A stretch of DNA of 64,000 nt. Source: CAZENU01 sp965117035. GTDB lineage: Bacteria; Chloroflexota; Dehalococcoidia; Lucifugimonadales; CAZENU01. Shown piece after piece: positions 9,201 to 17,632 of this stretch. Every line of letters begins with the position of its first letter. The first letter of the stretch is position 1. The notes beneath the pieces were generated by a model. That model saw only the letters and a list, made by a program, of their open reading frames with translations. It ran no database searches and was not told the origin of the DNA. The stretch lies in contig OZ220748.1 in the NCBI GenBank assembly GCA_965117035.1, positions 2,418,001 through 2,482,000 on the forward strand. Reading direction: 5' to 3'. The translations under genes were made by a program, and so were the position numbers.

Positions 9201-9816
9201 CCAGGCCCTGCACGCTGTCCAGGAAGTCGGCCCCCAGGTCGCCGTACGCCTTCCGCCGCGCCTGGTTCCGGCGACGGTTCAGCTTCTGGACGACCGCCGG
9301 CAGGAACAGCGTCACCAGCGCGAAGACGACGAACACCAGCCCGATGCGCACGTCCAGCACGGACATGAACACGAAGATCAGCACCGGCGCGGTGGCGGCG
9401 ACCATGAACTGGGGCAGATACTGGCCAAAGAAGACCTCGAGGCTCTCCACGCCGTCCACGATCGACGTGAGCACGTCGCCCGTGCGCCGCTGGTCGAAGT
9501 GTCCCGGCCCAAGCGCCAACGAGTGCTGGTACAGCCGTCTGCGCAGCAGGATCTTCGTCTGCGTCGCCGTCCGGTAGCCGACCGCGTCGCGGACGTACTG
9601 GAACGCGCCGCGCAGCAGTATCAGCGCCGCTACGAGTACCAGCGCCGGCACCACGTCCGCGAAGCTGTCGCCCTGGAAGAGGCGCGCGATCACCACGCCC
9701 GTGATCGCGAGGCGGGCGATCCCTATGCCTATCGCGATCAGCCCGACGAGGGCGGCGAGGAAGATCGCCCCCCGCAGGCCCTTGGTCATGCCCCACAGGC
9801 GAAGGTTGAAGTACAC
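6214..9816 (-). CDS. Fused ABC exporter, CydDC-like (TMD-NBD-TMD-NBD)
   Basis: 1200 residues carrying a complete exporter in one chain. Half one: membrane domain about 15-300, Walker A GPSGAGKST near 370, signature LSGGERQR near 474, Walker B ILLLDEALSSVD. Half two: membrane domain about 625-910, Walker A GRSGAGKTT near 986, signature LSGGQRQR near 1091, Walker B VLILDEATSHLD. The first half normally has a degenerate site in heterodimers; here it reads DEALSSVD against DEATSHLD. The membrane domains resemble CydD (YLPQ...P after RTGDVLTSIVDGVESLE) and CydC (RSGDLVSIVGGDIETIEYFF), which export cysteine/glutathione for cytochrome bd assembly. No cydAB is in view, so the substrate is open. GTG start with GAGGAG in front. 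Confidence 0.9.
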   Translation of the reverse strand: MYFNLRLWGMTKGLRGAIFLAALVGLIAIGIGIARLAITGVVIARLFQGDSFADVVPALVLVAALILLRGAFQYVRDAVGYRTATQTKILLRRRLYQHSLALGPGHFDQRRTGDVLTSIVDGVESLEVFFGQYLPQFMVAATAPVLIFVFMSVLDVRIGLVFVVFALVTLFLPAVVQKLNRRRNQARRKAYGDLGADFLDSVQGLATLKAFGQAKRRGELLAVRARALFRTTMKVLAADGLSGAATVLGISAGASVALVWGGMRVNDGLMELQTLLIILMLGGEVFRPLRELVQLYHQGMVSMAAAEGVFAMLDTPVEVREPERPADVSDGDLAPEVRFEIVEFAYEGGRRPALANVSFTLNAGEVLGVVGPSGAGKSTLVWLLLRFHDPQSGRVTLGGHDVRELPLETLRRQFSVVTQDTYVFQGTVADNLRLGKPDATPAEMEEAARAANAHEYISELPDGYDTWIGERGVRLSGGERQRLAIARALLKSAPILLLDEALSSVDSENEAAIQEALERLMVGRTTLIIAHRLSSVVSADRILVLERGRLVETGSHAELAGAGGEYSKLMASQQSTPEADLLAETLPASRAEAPARGALLRAPPAADISAADTPARHVSSVEIWRRLFDLVRRWRAELALSLTLGLLYHASTIALGATSALLVAEVFLGGDYVPYLLALAVLAPLSALTRWGESWASHDLAFRLLAEMRIDMYEALEPLAPAYLVRRRSGDLVSIVGGDIETIEYFFAHVITPAVVAFLVPAVVLGVLAFVSWPLAIVLAPFLVLAAVSPFYAQRTAERLGHEMRTRLGDLTAFVVDGIQGMREIAAFGAGGDRVEETDRLGRDFSARRVRFLDAQASHAVFIEALTAVGGLAVLATGAWLVVEGSMDRADLPLATLLALTSFGPVTELATTLKHMMETHAAARRVFEVHDEPVVVKDGPGLPDAPARTAGAIAFESVGFAYGADLPPALQDVSLSIDSGQTVALVGRSGAGKTTCAHMLLRWWDPLSGRVTLQGHDLRDYRLDELRRNIALVAQDTYLFNATIRENLRIAGQDAPDAEIERAAELANATEFIDAMPDGYETLVGERGMQLSGGQRQRISIARALIKDAPVLILDEATSHLDAVNEQQIREALERLMEGRTTLVIAHRLSTVRDADTIVVLDRGRVAEQGSHDELLSNGGLYAQLVRTQIVSASGESAQG

Positions 9817-9843
9817 GTTACTCCTCTCGGTGAATCCTGACGT

Positions 9844-10773
9844 CTAGGCGAAGTACGGGACCACCTCGTCCATGAACAGCTTCATATCGTCCAGCTCCTG
9901 GAAGCGCGGCAGCACGGTGATGAACAGATCGAACCCGATGTCGACCAGCTCCTCCATGTGGTCGCGGACGGCGGACGGGTCGCCCACGATGGGAGGCTGC
10001 TCGTTGCCCAGCCACCCCTCCGCCATGCTCATCGCCTTCGCGTGCGAGCGGTCGATGAACACCCGCCCCGTGACAGTCTTGCGCAGGCTGTCGAAGTCGC
10101 GCCCGTTCTCCTCGCAGCGCTGCCTGAGCACGTCCAGCTTGTGCCGCGTCACGTCGAGCGGCCGCGAGAGGTCGTTCCACCAGTCCGCCTGCCGGGCGAC
10201 GACTCCCAGCGTGTATTTCTCGCCGGCGCCGCCCAGCATGATCGGCGGCGTCGGATCGGGCAGCGGCGTGCCGTACGCGTTCTCGACGCGGTAGTGCTTG
10301 CCCGTGAAGTTCGCCGGCGTTTGCGTCCACAGCGCCCGGATCACCTGCACGCCCTCCTCCAGCATCTCCAGCCGTGTGCGGAACGGCGGGAAGTCGTAGC
10401 CGTACGCCGTGTACTCCGGCTCGTACCAGCCCGCGCCGTAGCCCAGGATGAACCGGCCGGACGTCAGGTGCTGCAGGCTCGCGCCCATCTTCGCCAGCAT
10501 CGAAGGGTTCCTGAACGAGTTGCACATCACGATCGTGCTCAGGTCCACGCCGGGGTAGCGGGCCGCGATCCAGGTCAGCAGCGTCCAGCACTCGATCCGG
10601 AACTCGTCAGAGTAGTTCAGGTGGTCCGAGACCCAGACCGAGCCGAACCCCTGCGTCGCCACGTCCAGGGCCCGGTCGAGGTCCGACAGGAACTCCCGCG
10701 GCCGGACCACCTCCATGTTCCGCGCGCCCGTGGGCGGGTTGTACCCGAACTCCATCCTCGGCTTCGGAGCCAT
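9844..10773 (-). CDS. LLM-class flavin-dependent oxidoreductase (copy 1)
   Basis: 309 residues, the usual length for a luciferase-like monooxygenase. Family landmarks: GSVWVSDHLN (residues 43-52), LLTWIAARYPG, SGRFILGYGAGWYEPEY, LEEGVQVIRALWT and PPIMLGGAGEKYTL. The flavin may be FMN or F420; this cannot be settled by eye. It ends 27 bases before the exporter gene and shares its strand. A paralogue of identical length lies at 45609-46538, with the same fragments (TWIAARYPGV, SFRNPSMLAKM against PFRNPALMAKM). AAGGTGA precedes the ATG. Large families of these oxygenases are known from SAR202 genomes and are thought to attack recalcitrant organic matter. Confidence 0.9.
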   Translation of the reverse strand: MAPKPRMEFGYNPPTGARNMEVVRPREFLSDLDRALDVATQGFGSVWVSDHLNYSDEFRIECWTLLTWIAARYPGVDLSTIVMCNSFRNPSMLAKMGASLQHLTSGRFILGYGAGWYEPEYTAYGYDFPPFRTRLEMLEEGVQVIRALWTQTPANFTGKHYRVENAYGTPLPDPTPPIMLGGAGEKYTLGVVARQADWWNDLSRPLDVTRHKLDVLRQRCEENGRDFDSLRKTVTGRVFIDRSHAKAMSMAEGWLGNEQPPIVGDPSAVRDHMEELVDIGFDLFITVLPRFQELDDMKLFMDEVVPYFA

Positions 10774-11104
10774 CAGTTCACCTTCTTTCGCAAGATGCCG
10801 TCACAGGTCGAGCGGACGGCACAAGTCGACACCTTTGGGGATGGCGGGACTCTGTCCAACGTCGACGCCACCGCAACCGGTCCACCCGAACCGTCGTTCC
10901 CGCGTAGAGCCCGCCCTCGTGCAGACGGGAGAGACCTGTGCACAACCGTCATTCCCGCGCAGGCGGGAACCCAGTGTCGACGCCCTCGCAACCCGCTCAC
11001 CCTGAGTAGCGCCGGGGCCTCGACCGGCGCGTATCGAAGGGCGCGCGCAACCGTCCCGCCAACGCTGATGTCGGCCCCACCCGGAATTGCTGAACTGAGC
11101 GCCC
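10774..11104. repeat. Intergenic region with dispersed palindromic repeats A and C
   Basis: No gene seen. It holds a repeat A unit at 10949-10976 (CATTCCCGCGCAGGCGGGAA, a perfect short hairpin) and a decayed one near 10901. A repeat C-like unit lies at 11001-11041 (CGCCGGGGCCTCGACCGGCG followed by GTATCGAAGG). The same units recur in at least five other gaps of this window. Confidence 0.75.
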
Positions 11105-11986
11105 TCACGCGGCCGGATGAATCCCGAGCCCCGGCTCCGCCACCGGAGGCCGCTGCCCGTCCACGATGCGCCGCTGCTCCGCGGCGGCCAGCGGCGTAAA
11201 CCGCTCCGCCGCGTCCAGTATCTTGCCCAGCACCGACGCCTCGCCCGTGCTCGGCGCCGTGTGGACCGGCTGCGACAGCAGCCACCACAGCGCGTCGTCG
11301 ATCTCCGCCTGCTCGCGGTGCGGGTCGTACCACGTCGCGCACTCCCGCTCCCCGTCGCCCCAGCCGCCGCGCGCCAGCATCTTGATGCACTGTATGCCGA
11401 CGTCCCTGGCGGACGCCTCCGCCATCAGCGCCTCCGCGTCGCGACGGTACTCAGGATTGCGCCAGATCGCCGCGCTGACAGGGAACATGACCGTGTCGAA
11501 GTCGAACCGCCGCAGCGCCTCCATGTGCACGCGTGGCGCCTGGGGCCCGTGGCCGGTAATCCCGATCCACCGCGTGACGCCCCGATCCCGCGCCTCGACG
11601 ATCGCCTCCAGCGCGCTCCCGGCCCGCGTCACCTCGTCGAGGTGCTCCATCGTCCCGACGCCGTGTAGCTGGAACAGGTCGAACTCCCCTACTCCCAGCC
11701 GGGACATGCAGCTACGGATGCTCTCCCAGGCGCCGTCCCTGTCCCGCACGCCGGTCTTCGCGCCGAGAAAGATGTCGTCGCGTACCCTCGGCATCCAGGG
11801 CGCCAGCCGCTCCATCGCATTGCCGTACGTGGGCGCGACGTCGAAGTGGTTCACCCCGTGCTCCAGCACCAGCTCGATCAGCTCGTCCGCCCGGTCCTGG
11901 GGCGTCTCGTTGCGACCCGTGACGATGGCGCCGAACGTCACCACCGTGCTGTGGTGGCCGGTCCTGCCGAGCAGCCGCTTCTCCAT
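11105..11986 (-). CDS. Aldo/keto reductase family protein
   Basis: 293 residues from the ATG at 11986, which has GGAGGTG seven bases upstream. The catalytic tetrad of the AKR fold is visible: D49 and Y54 in NHFDVAPTYGNAM, K77 in LGAKTG and H108 in LFQLHGVG. Expected NADPH-dependent reduction of an aldehyde or ketone, in the cytoplasm; substrate unknown. It is shorter than many AKRs that carry a C-terminal [4Fe-4S] domain and has no Cys cluster. A second AKR with a similar tetrad is at 19287-20207. Confidence 0.88.
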   Translation of the reverse strand: MEKRLLGRTGHHSTVVTFGAIVTGRNETPQDRADELIELVLEHGVNHFDVAPTYGNAMERLAPWMPRVRDDIFLGAKTGVRDRDGAWESIRSCMSRLGVGEFDLFQLHGVGTMEHLDEVTRAGSALEAIVEARDRGVTRWIGITGHGPQAPRVHMEALRRFDFDTVMFPVSAAIWRNPEYRRDAEALMAEASARDVGIQCIKMLARGGWGDGERECATWYDPHREQAEIDDALWWLLSQPVHTAPSTGEASVLGKILDAAERFTPLAAAEQRRIVDGQRPPVAEPGLGIHPAA

Positions 11987-12040
11987 GTTGGGGCACCTCC
12001 GCCGGGAGCGCCGCAATCTTATCAACGCCCCTGCGCCAAT

Positions 12041-13831
12041 TCAAACCTGGATTCCCAGGGGCCAGACCCACATGATCAACGGAATCGAGACCGCGACAAC
12101 CACGATCTCCAGGGGAAGGCCCATTCTCATGTAGTCTCCGAAGTGATAGCCGCCAGGCCCCATTACGATCGTGTTGGACTGGTGGCCTATCGGGGAAATG
12201 AATGCGGAAGACGCGCCTATGGCCACCGCCATCAGGAACGGGTCGGAGGCCGCCCCAATCGTATCCGCCACGCCGATTCCGATCGGCGCCATCAGGATCA
12301 CGGCGGCGGCGTTGTTGATTATCGCGGACAGGAGCATGGTGATGACCAGGACGGCGCCCAGTATCGCCCAGTGGGGCAGCGAGCTTCCCATCTCCGCGAC
12401 GGTCGTCGCGATCCGGGCTGCGCCGCCCGTCGTTTCCAGGGCTTCGCCCACTGGAATCATGGCCCCCAACAGGATGATCACCGGCCAGTCTATCGCCTGG
12501 TAGGCTGCCTGGAGCGTGAGGAAGCGGCCGATGAGAAGAACGGCTGCCGCGGCTACGAACGCAATCTGGACCGGCATCACATCGAATGAGGACAGCAGTA
12601 TCGCCGCGGCGAATGCGGCCAGGGGAAACAGTAGCTGGCGCTGCTGTCCGATCCGAAGCTCGCGCTCGGCAAGTGGAAGAAGCCCAAGCCTGGGCATTGC
12701 CGCCTGCACCAGCTCCGTCTTTCCCTGGAGAAGGAGGACGTCGCCGGCGCGAAACTCGATTCTGCCCAGTCGACGCGCAAGCCTGGTCCCCCGTCTGGAC
12801 ACGCCGAGCAGATTCACGCCGTAGGCGGCATGCAGGTGGAGACGCCGGGCCGACATGCCCTGCGCGGGACTGTCCGGACTTACTATGGCCTCCACGACGG
12901 ATACGTCTTCCGAGCTGAGGGTCTGGTCGATCTCCTCGCGTATGTTCCTCGACCCCTCGAGTATGAAGCCGGTAGCGTCGACGAATGCCTTCAGGTCTTC
13001 GGGGTCGGCCTCGATGATGAAGATGTCGTCGGCGTCAATGATCTGATAGCTGGAGGGCGCGCCGTAGACCACCTCCCGGTGAATCAGGCCCGCTATCGCG
13101 ACATCCTCCTTGGCCAGTTCCTCGAGGTCCCTGACGAGTTTGCCTATGAACCTCGAGTCCTCCGGAACACGGACCTCGGTCATATAGTCCTCGATGTCCA
13201 GCGTGTCGCCCAGGGCCAGAGGGGCTTTCCTCGGGGGGAGGAGGCGCCAGCCGACGAGGCCCACAAAGAACACCCCCGAGGTGGCGACGGCAAGCCCAAC
13301 GGGAGCGAAGTCGAACATGTGAAAGGGGGCTCCGGATTCCTCCTGGCGAAAGTTCGAGATGATGAGGTTGGGAGGCGTACCTATCAGCGTTGTCAGCCCG
13401 CCGAGGAGCGATGCGAAAGCCAGTGGCATCAGGAAGAGTGAGGGAAGCTGCCTGCTCCGGCGTGAAGCCCTGATCGCAACCGGCATGAGGAGGCTCACTG
13501 CGCCGACGTTGTTCATGAACGCCGAAAGGAACGCCGTGATTGCCGACAGCGAAACTATGCGAACGGTGATGTAGTTCGGTATGCGGGTAATCCAGCCGGC
13601 CATCATGTCGACCGCGCCCGAAACATAGAGCGCCCGGCTCAGGATCAGGACGGCGGTCACGGTAACCACGGCCGGATGACCGAACCCCCTGAAGGCCTCG
13701 GAAGGGGGCACGATACCGGCGATCGCCAGGATGAGCAGGGCCAGCAGGGCCACGATGTCGTATCGCCACTTCCCCACTACGAACATGGCCAGGGCGAATG
13801 CGAGGACCCCGAAGACTATCGCCTCATCCAT
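12041..13831 (-). CDS. DASS/SAC1-type anion:sodium transporter with RCK-C (TrkA-C) domains
   Basis: 596 residues from ATG at 13831. Twin membrane halves flank a soluble middle. The N-terminal half carries AFMNNVGAVSLLMPVA and LIGTPPNLIIS; the C-terminal half carries AIINNAAAVILMAPIG and ISPIGHQSNTIVMGPGGY. These are the paired re-entrant hairpin motifs of the divalent anion:Na+ symporter/ArsB superfamily. Between them, residues about 205-385, lie two TrkA-C-like domains (GKLVRDLEELAKEDVAIAGLIH and LHAAYGVNLLGVSRRG...FRAGDVLLLQG). The layout is that of the SLC13-like SAC1 sulfate transporters. Substrate is likely sulfate, a dicarboxylate or similar anion. The nearest GGAGG is 12 bases before the ATG, so the start is fairly but not fully certain. 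Confidence 0.85.
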   Translation of the reverse strand: MDEAIVFGVLAFALAMFVVGKWRYDIVALLALLILAIAGIVPPSEAFRGFGHPAVVTVTAVLILSRALYVSGAVDMMAGWITRIPNYITVRIVSLSAITAFLSAFMNNVGAVSLLMPVAIRASRRSRQLPSLFLMPLAFASLLGGLTTLIGTPPNLIISNFRQEESGAPFHMFDFAPVGLAVATSGVFFVGLVGWRLLPPRKAPLALGDTLDIEDYMTEVRVPEDSRFIGKLVRDLEELAKEDVAIAGLIHREVVYGAPSSYQIIDADDIFIIEADPEDLKAFVDATGFILEGSRNIREEIDQTLSSEDVSVVEAIVSPDSPAQGMSARRLHLHAAYGVNLLGVSRRGTRLARRLGRIEFRAGDVLLLQGKTELVQAAMPRLGLLPLAERELRIGQQRQLLFPLAAFAAAILLSSFDVMPVQIAFVAAAAVLLIGRFLTLQAAYQAIDWPVIILLGAMIPVGEALETTGGAARIATTVAEMGSSLPHWAILGAVLVITMLLSAIINNAAAVILMAPIGIGVADTIGAASDPFLMAVAIGASSAFISPIGHQSNTIVMGPGGYHFGDYMRMGLPLEIVVVAVSIPLIMWVWPLGIQV

Positions 13832-14388
13832 CGATATTCCATTCCTCCAACACAGGGGGTGGCGAACGACGCTGTTCACGGCCAACCGTCTTCACCCGGC
13901 CGAGACCTGCGCTAGCCACGACGTCAACCGCTCGATTGCGTCCGGCGGACCCTGCCGGCCGCTCCTCCGCCCCCGGAATGACAGCCCGTGGGCATGGAGC
14001 GGTTCCAATCCTATCACCCTCTGCCCGCGCAACCCCGGATTCGCAACGTCCGTTTGGACCGGCCTCCACCATGCTCGACGAAGCCTTGCGCACGCTGCGT
14101 AGCTGTTCAGACTCGATGGGCATACAGCCGCTAGCCTGCTGGGCGGCTGGACTCCCGCAGCACACATGGGCTATGGTTGCCGCTCGAAGGGCATCTCGTC
14201 TTCGTGCAGGCGGGCAGGCCCTGTGCCGCGGGCACCGGGTGTGCCACAATCCGGCCGGGACGACACACCCGACAGATGCGAACGGCCCAAGATGGCACAT
14301 CTCAGACGACACTCCGGCAGCCGGCCCCGGCGACCGCAGCCGGGAACCGCGTCCCGCGTCCCTTCTGCCGACCGCGCCGCGAAATAGC
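13832..14388. other. 557-base gap without a recognisable gene
   Basis: Lies between the divergent transporter and acetyltransferase genes. Short open frames exist on both strands but have no start context or family likeness. No repeat A-D unit and no clear promoter were found. It may hold the regulatory region of both flanking genes. Confidence 0.5.
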
Positions 14389-15354
14389 ATGATCGAGAAG
14401 CACGACGTTCCCCTCGACCCGCCGCTCGCCCACGAGCTGGTCGACTTCTGGACGGGCATCTGGAACGACCCGCCCGACATGCCCATCGACGCCTTCCTCG
14501 GCTCCGAGGTCGGGCACAACAGCCTGGCCGTCTTCTTCGAGCGCGGATGTGTCGGCGTCGCGTCGACCTGCATGATCGTCGCCTCCAGGGCAGTGCCCGC
14601 CATCGCCGACCTCGGCGCCGTCGCGACGCACCCCGACCTCCGCAACCGCGGCCTGGCGACGCGGGTCTGTGGCGCCGCTGTCGACCACGCCTTCGAGAAC
14701 GGCTGCGAGGCGCTGTTCGTCGGCACCGGCGGCGGCGCGGCACGCGTCTACGAGAGGCTCGGCTTCCGCAAGCTGCCGGGCGCCAACTGGTGGATCAACG
14801 TCGCCAACGGCGACCCGCCCGAGGCGTTCGTCGTCGACTACTTCCGCCGGCCCGCCGCCTCGGTGACCGTGTGGCCCGGGTCGCCCGCCGACAGGCTGAT
14901 CATGATCCCGCTCATCGTCTCCCCGAACCGGTGGCGGCTCCTCGACGCCAATGCCGGGATTTTCTCGTCCGCCTACGCCACCATCGGATCCTTCACCCAC
15001 TACCTGCGCTACACGAAGACCGTCACCGACGCGGGCGGCGCCTGGTTCACCGCCGTCACCGACGATGCGCGCGCCGTCGGCCTCTCCACCGCGCTCCCCA
15101 TCGGCCCGGACACGTGGCGCGTCGACGCCTTCGCGCAGTCGTGGTTCTCAGACGCGTGGCCGGCCCTGATCGAATCCGCGGTCGTCGCCGCCGCCGCGAG
15201 CGGCGGGAAGATCTGCTGCATCGACGTAACGCCCTGGGATGAAGAGAAGACCGCTCTCGCCGAGTCGGCCGGCTTCCGCCACGCCGGGCCCGGCGAAACC
15301 CTCGACTGCTACGGCGACGAGATGCCGACAACGCGCCTCGAACGCCGCCTCTGA
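14389..15354 (+). CDS. GNAT-fold acetyltransferase family protein, two-domain
   Basis: 321 residues from ATG at 14389; the open frame continues upstream but reads as low-complexity, unlikely protein. The N-terminal half is a clear GNAT core: ADLGAVATHPDLRNRGLATRVCGAAVDHA, with the acetyl-CoA loop R-N-R-G-L-A near residue 85, then VYERLGFRKLPGANWW. The C-terminal half (SPNRWRLLDANAGIFSSAYATIGSF... to FRHAGPGETLDCYGDEM) looks like a second, decayed or substrate-binding GNAT-like domain. Substrate unknown. The ribosome binding site is weak. It stands alone, 77 bases before the SelA-like gene. Confidence 0.75.
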   Translation: MIEKHDVPLDPPLAHELVDFWTGIWNDPPDMPIDAFLGSEVGHNSLAVFFERGCVGVASTCMIVASRAVPAIADLGAVATHPDLRNRGLATRVCGAAVDHAFENGCEALFVGTGGGAARVYERLGFRKLPGANWWINVANGDPPEAFVVDYFRRPAASVTVWPGSPADRLIMIPLIVSPNRWRLLDANAGIFSSAYATIGSFTHYLRYTKTVTDAGGAWFTAVTDDARAVGLSTALPIGPDTWRVDAFAQSWFSDAWPALIESAVVAAAASGGKICCIDVTPWDEEKTALAESAGFRHAGPGETLDCYGDEMPTTRLERRL

Positions 15355-15431
15355 CGCCGCCCGCAAGACGACGCGGTCTGGTACGATTGGCGCCGCGACA
15401 GGCCGGACAGAGGCCATGCGGAGGCGATGCA

Positions 15432-16559
15432 ATGTCGTGGGGCGACGGAGCGATCTACAACAAACTCGGAGTGCGCCCGTTCGTCAACGCGCAGGGCCAT
15501 GGCACATTCGTCGGCGGACGTAACCACGCCGCCGTCCAGCAGGCCATCGAGTCCGCCGGGCTCCTCTTCGTGGACACGCGGGAGCTCCAGGCCAGCGCCG
15601 GCGAGTACATCGCCGACCTGCTCGGCGTCGAGGCCGCCCTGCCCACACCCGGGTGCGCCGCCGCCGTCATGTTCAGCATCGCGGGGTGCATGGCCGGCGA
15701 CGACGTCGAGAAGCAGCGCCGCCTGCCCGATACGACCGGCATGAAGAACAAGGTCGTGCTCCAGGCGCCCCACCGCTACGGCGCCAACAGGATGTACGAG
15801 GTCCCCGGCGCCACCATCGTCTACGCCGGGAGCGAAGACCGGTGCACCGCGGACGACCTCGCCGCCGCCATCGGCCCGGACACCGCGGCAGTCGGCTACG
15901 AGGTGCGCTCCGCCGACCACCCCGACTGGACCGACGGCACCCTCCCCATCGAGGACGCCCTGCGCGTAGCCCACGAGAGGGGCGTCCCGGTCATCGCCGA
16001 CGCCGCCAGCCGGAGCGACCCGCCCGACTATATGCGCCACAACGCTCGCTCGGCCGACCTCGTCTGCTTCGGCGCCAAGTACTTCGGCGGCCCCAACAAC
16101 GGCGGCTTCGTCTGCGGCAGGCGGGACCTGATGGAGGCCGCCGCCGCGCACAACTTCGTCGGAGAGGTCCACGCCGACGACATGATGCCCTGGGGAAGGG
16201 GGCACAAGCTCGACCGCATCTCCATCGTCGGCACCGTCGCCGCCCTCGAGGAGTGGCTCACCGCCGACCACGAGGACCGCGTCATCGAGTACCGCCGCCG
16301 CATCGCCGTCGTCCAGGACGCGCTCTCCGGCATCGCGGGCGTCGACACCCGCCCGTCAGACGACGGCAACCACGTCGACGTAGTCCTGTCCGCCCCGGTC
16401 GCCATGACCGCCGAGCAGGTCGCCGCGGAGCTCGACGAGGGCGAGCCCAGGGTCAAGGTCAACGGCTCCGGCAACACCGTCAACGTCGCCGTCTTCCCCC
16501 TCAACCCGGGAGACGAGACGATAGTCGCCGAGCGCCTCGCCGCCGTCCTCGGCACGTAG
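15432..16559 (+). CDS. SelA-like fold-type I PLP enzyme (aminotransferase class V-like/ammonia-lyase)
   Basis: 375 residues from ATG at 15432 with GGAGG upstream. The Schiff-base lysine is K216 in CFGAKYFGGPNNGG, and the aspartate that pairs with the pyridine nitrogen is D190 in VIADAASRSDPP. This is the SelA/DgaE branch, which includes L-seryl-tRNA(Sec) selenium transferase and D-glucosaminate-6-phosphate ammonia-lyase. True SelA is longer (about 450 residues), and there is no selB or selD nearby. A beta-elimination or lyase activity on a small amino-sugar or amino-acid substrate is more likely. It heads a tight plus-strand set with a Gfo/Idh gene (36 bases later) and a dipeptidase, suggesting one catabolic operon. 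Confidence 0.8.
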   Translation: MSWGDGAIYNKLGVRPFVNAQGHGTFVGGRNHAAVQQAIESAGLLFVDTRELQASAGEYIADLLGVEAALPTPGCAAAVMFSIAGCMAGDDVEKQRRLPDTTGMKNKVVLQAPHRYGANRMYEVPGATIVYAGSEDRCTADDLAAAIGPDTAAVGYEVRSADHPDWTDGTLPIEDALRVAHERGVPVIADAASRSDPPDYMRHNARSADLVCFGAKYFGGPNNGGFVCGRRDLMEAAAAHNFVGEVHADDMMPWGRGHKLDRISIVGTVAALEEWLTADHEDRVIEYRRRIAVVQDALSGIAGVDTRPSDDGNHVDVVLSAPVAMTAEQVAAELDEGEPRVKVNGSGNTVNVAVFPLNPGDETIVAERLAAVLGT

Positions 16560-16594
16560 CGCGCGATATCCACACCACCGAACAGGAGATACAC

Positions 16595-17620
16595 ATGACA
16601 GAGAAGCTGAGAGCCGGAGTGATGGGTTGCGGCCTGGGCGCGGCCCACGCGTACGCCTACGACAGGTCCGACAGGTTCGACCTGGTCGCCGTCTGCGACC
16701 TCAAGCCGGAGGTGCTCGACGCGCTCTGGGACAAGGCGAAGCTGGAGCGCGGCTCCGTGCCCCAGTACGCCTCCCACCAGGAGATGCTCGACGCCCACGA
16801 CCTCGACGTCGTCAGCGTCGCCACGCCCGACCACCTCCACGTGGGCCCGATCTGCGACGCCTCCAACGCCGGCGTCAAGGGCATCATCTGCGAAAAGCCC
16901 ATCTCGACCACCCTGGAGGACGCCGACAGGATCATCGAGGTCACCGAGGCCAACGGTACCGTCATGTCCGTCGACCACACGCGGAGCTGGATACCCAGCT
17001 TCCAGGCCGTCAAGCGCGAGATACAGGCAGGCAAGATCGGCGGCCTGACCCGGATCATCGCCCACCTCGGCGGACACCGCGCCATGCTCTTCCGCAACGG
17101 CACCCATACCGTCGACGCCGTCTGCTACTTCGCCGACGCGCCGCCCGTCTGGGTGATGGCGGCCCACGAGCCCGCGCTGGAAGACTACGGCGTCGTCTAC
17201 GCCGGCCAGGGCGGCAAGGACCCCGACCTCGACCCGGCCTCCACCGTCATCATCGAGTTCGCCAACGGCGTACGAGGCATCCTCAACGGCGCCAAGATGA
17301 CGCCCGCGCTACACGAGATCGACCTGCAGGGTCCCGAGGGCCGATACGTCCTCGACGACGAGAACCTGAGGGCCTGGCGCACCGACAGGGTAGAGGGCCC
17401 GCCCATCGAGATCGACCCGCCCGACGCCCGCGGATACGCGGATTTCTTCGGCGACAACCTCATACCGGCCGTCGACGAACTGGCCGACATGGTGCTGCAC
17501 GGCGCGCCCAGCAGCTCGCCCGCCCGCCGCGGCAGGGACACGCTGGAGATACTGATCGGCACCCTCGTCTCGCAGACCCAGAACGGCGCCCGCGTCCCCA
17601 TCCCCCAACCCCGCGGCTGA
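16595..17620 (+). CDS. Gfo/Idh/MocA family oxidoreductase
   Basis: 341 residues; ATG at 16595 with AGGAGA five bases before it. Nucleotide loop GVMGCGLGAAHAYAY (residues 6-20), then the classic CEKPISTTLEDAD with the catalytic-region EKP lysine, and VDHTRSWIPSFQAVKREI. The second domain includes IIEFANGVRGILNGAKMTPALHEIDLQGPEGRYVLDD. Expected NAD(P)-dependent oxidation of a sugar-like alcohol. It is sandwiched between the SelA-like enzyme and the M19 protein, so the three may act on one amino-sugar or peptide-linked substrate. The long open frame before this start overlaps the SelA-like gene and is a shadow. Confidence 0.88.
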   Translation: MTEKLRAGVMGCGLGAAHAYAYDRSDRFDLVAVCDLKPEVLDALWDKAKLERGSVPQYASHQEMLDAHDLDVVSVATPDHLHVGPICDASNAGVKGIICEKPISTTLEDADRIIEVTEANGTVMSVDHTRSWIPSFQAVKREIQAGKIGGLTRIIAHLGGHRAMLFRNGTHTVDAVCYFADAPPVWVMAAHEPALEDYGVVYAGQGGKDPDLDPASTVIIEFANGVRGILNGAKMTPALHEIDLQGPEGRYVLDDENLRAWRTDRVEGPPIEIDPPDARGYADFFGDNLIPAVDELADMVLHGAPSSSPARRGRDTLEILIGTLVSQTQNGARVPIPQPRG

Positions 17621-17632
17621 CCCGCCGCGCCG

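Noticed and set aside
7870..9840. 656-codon open frame on the plus strand
   Set aside because: Lies antisense to the ABC exporter. Its composition (Arg, Gln, His and Asp-rich) is that of a reverse-strand shadow in GC-rich DNA, and it has no family likeness.
15432..16559. True selenocysteine synthase (SelA)
   Set aside because: The protein is about 80 residues too short and lacks the N-terminal domain. No selB, selD or tRNA-Sec is in view.
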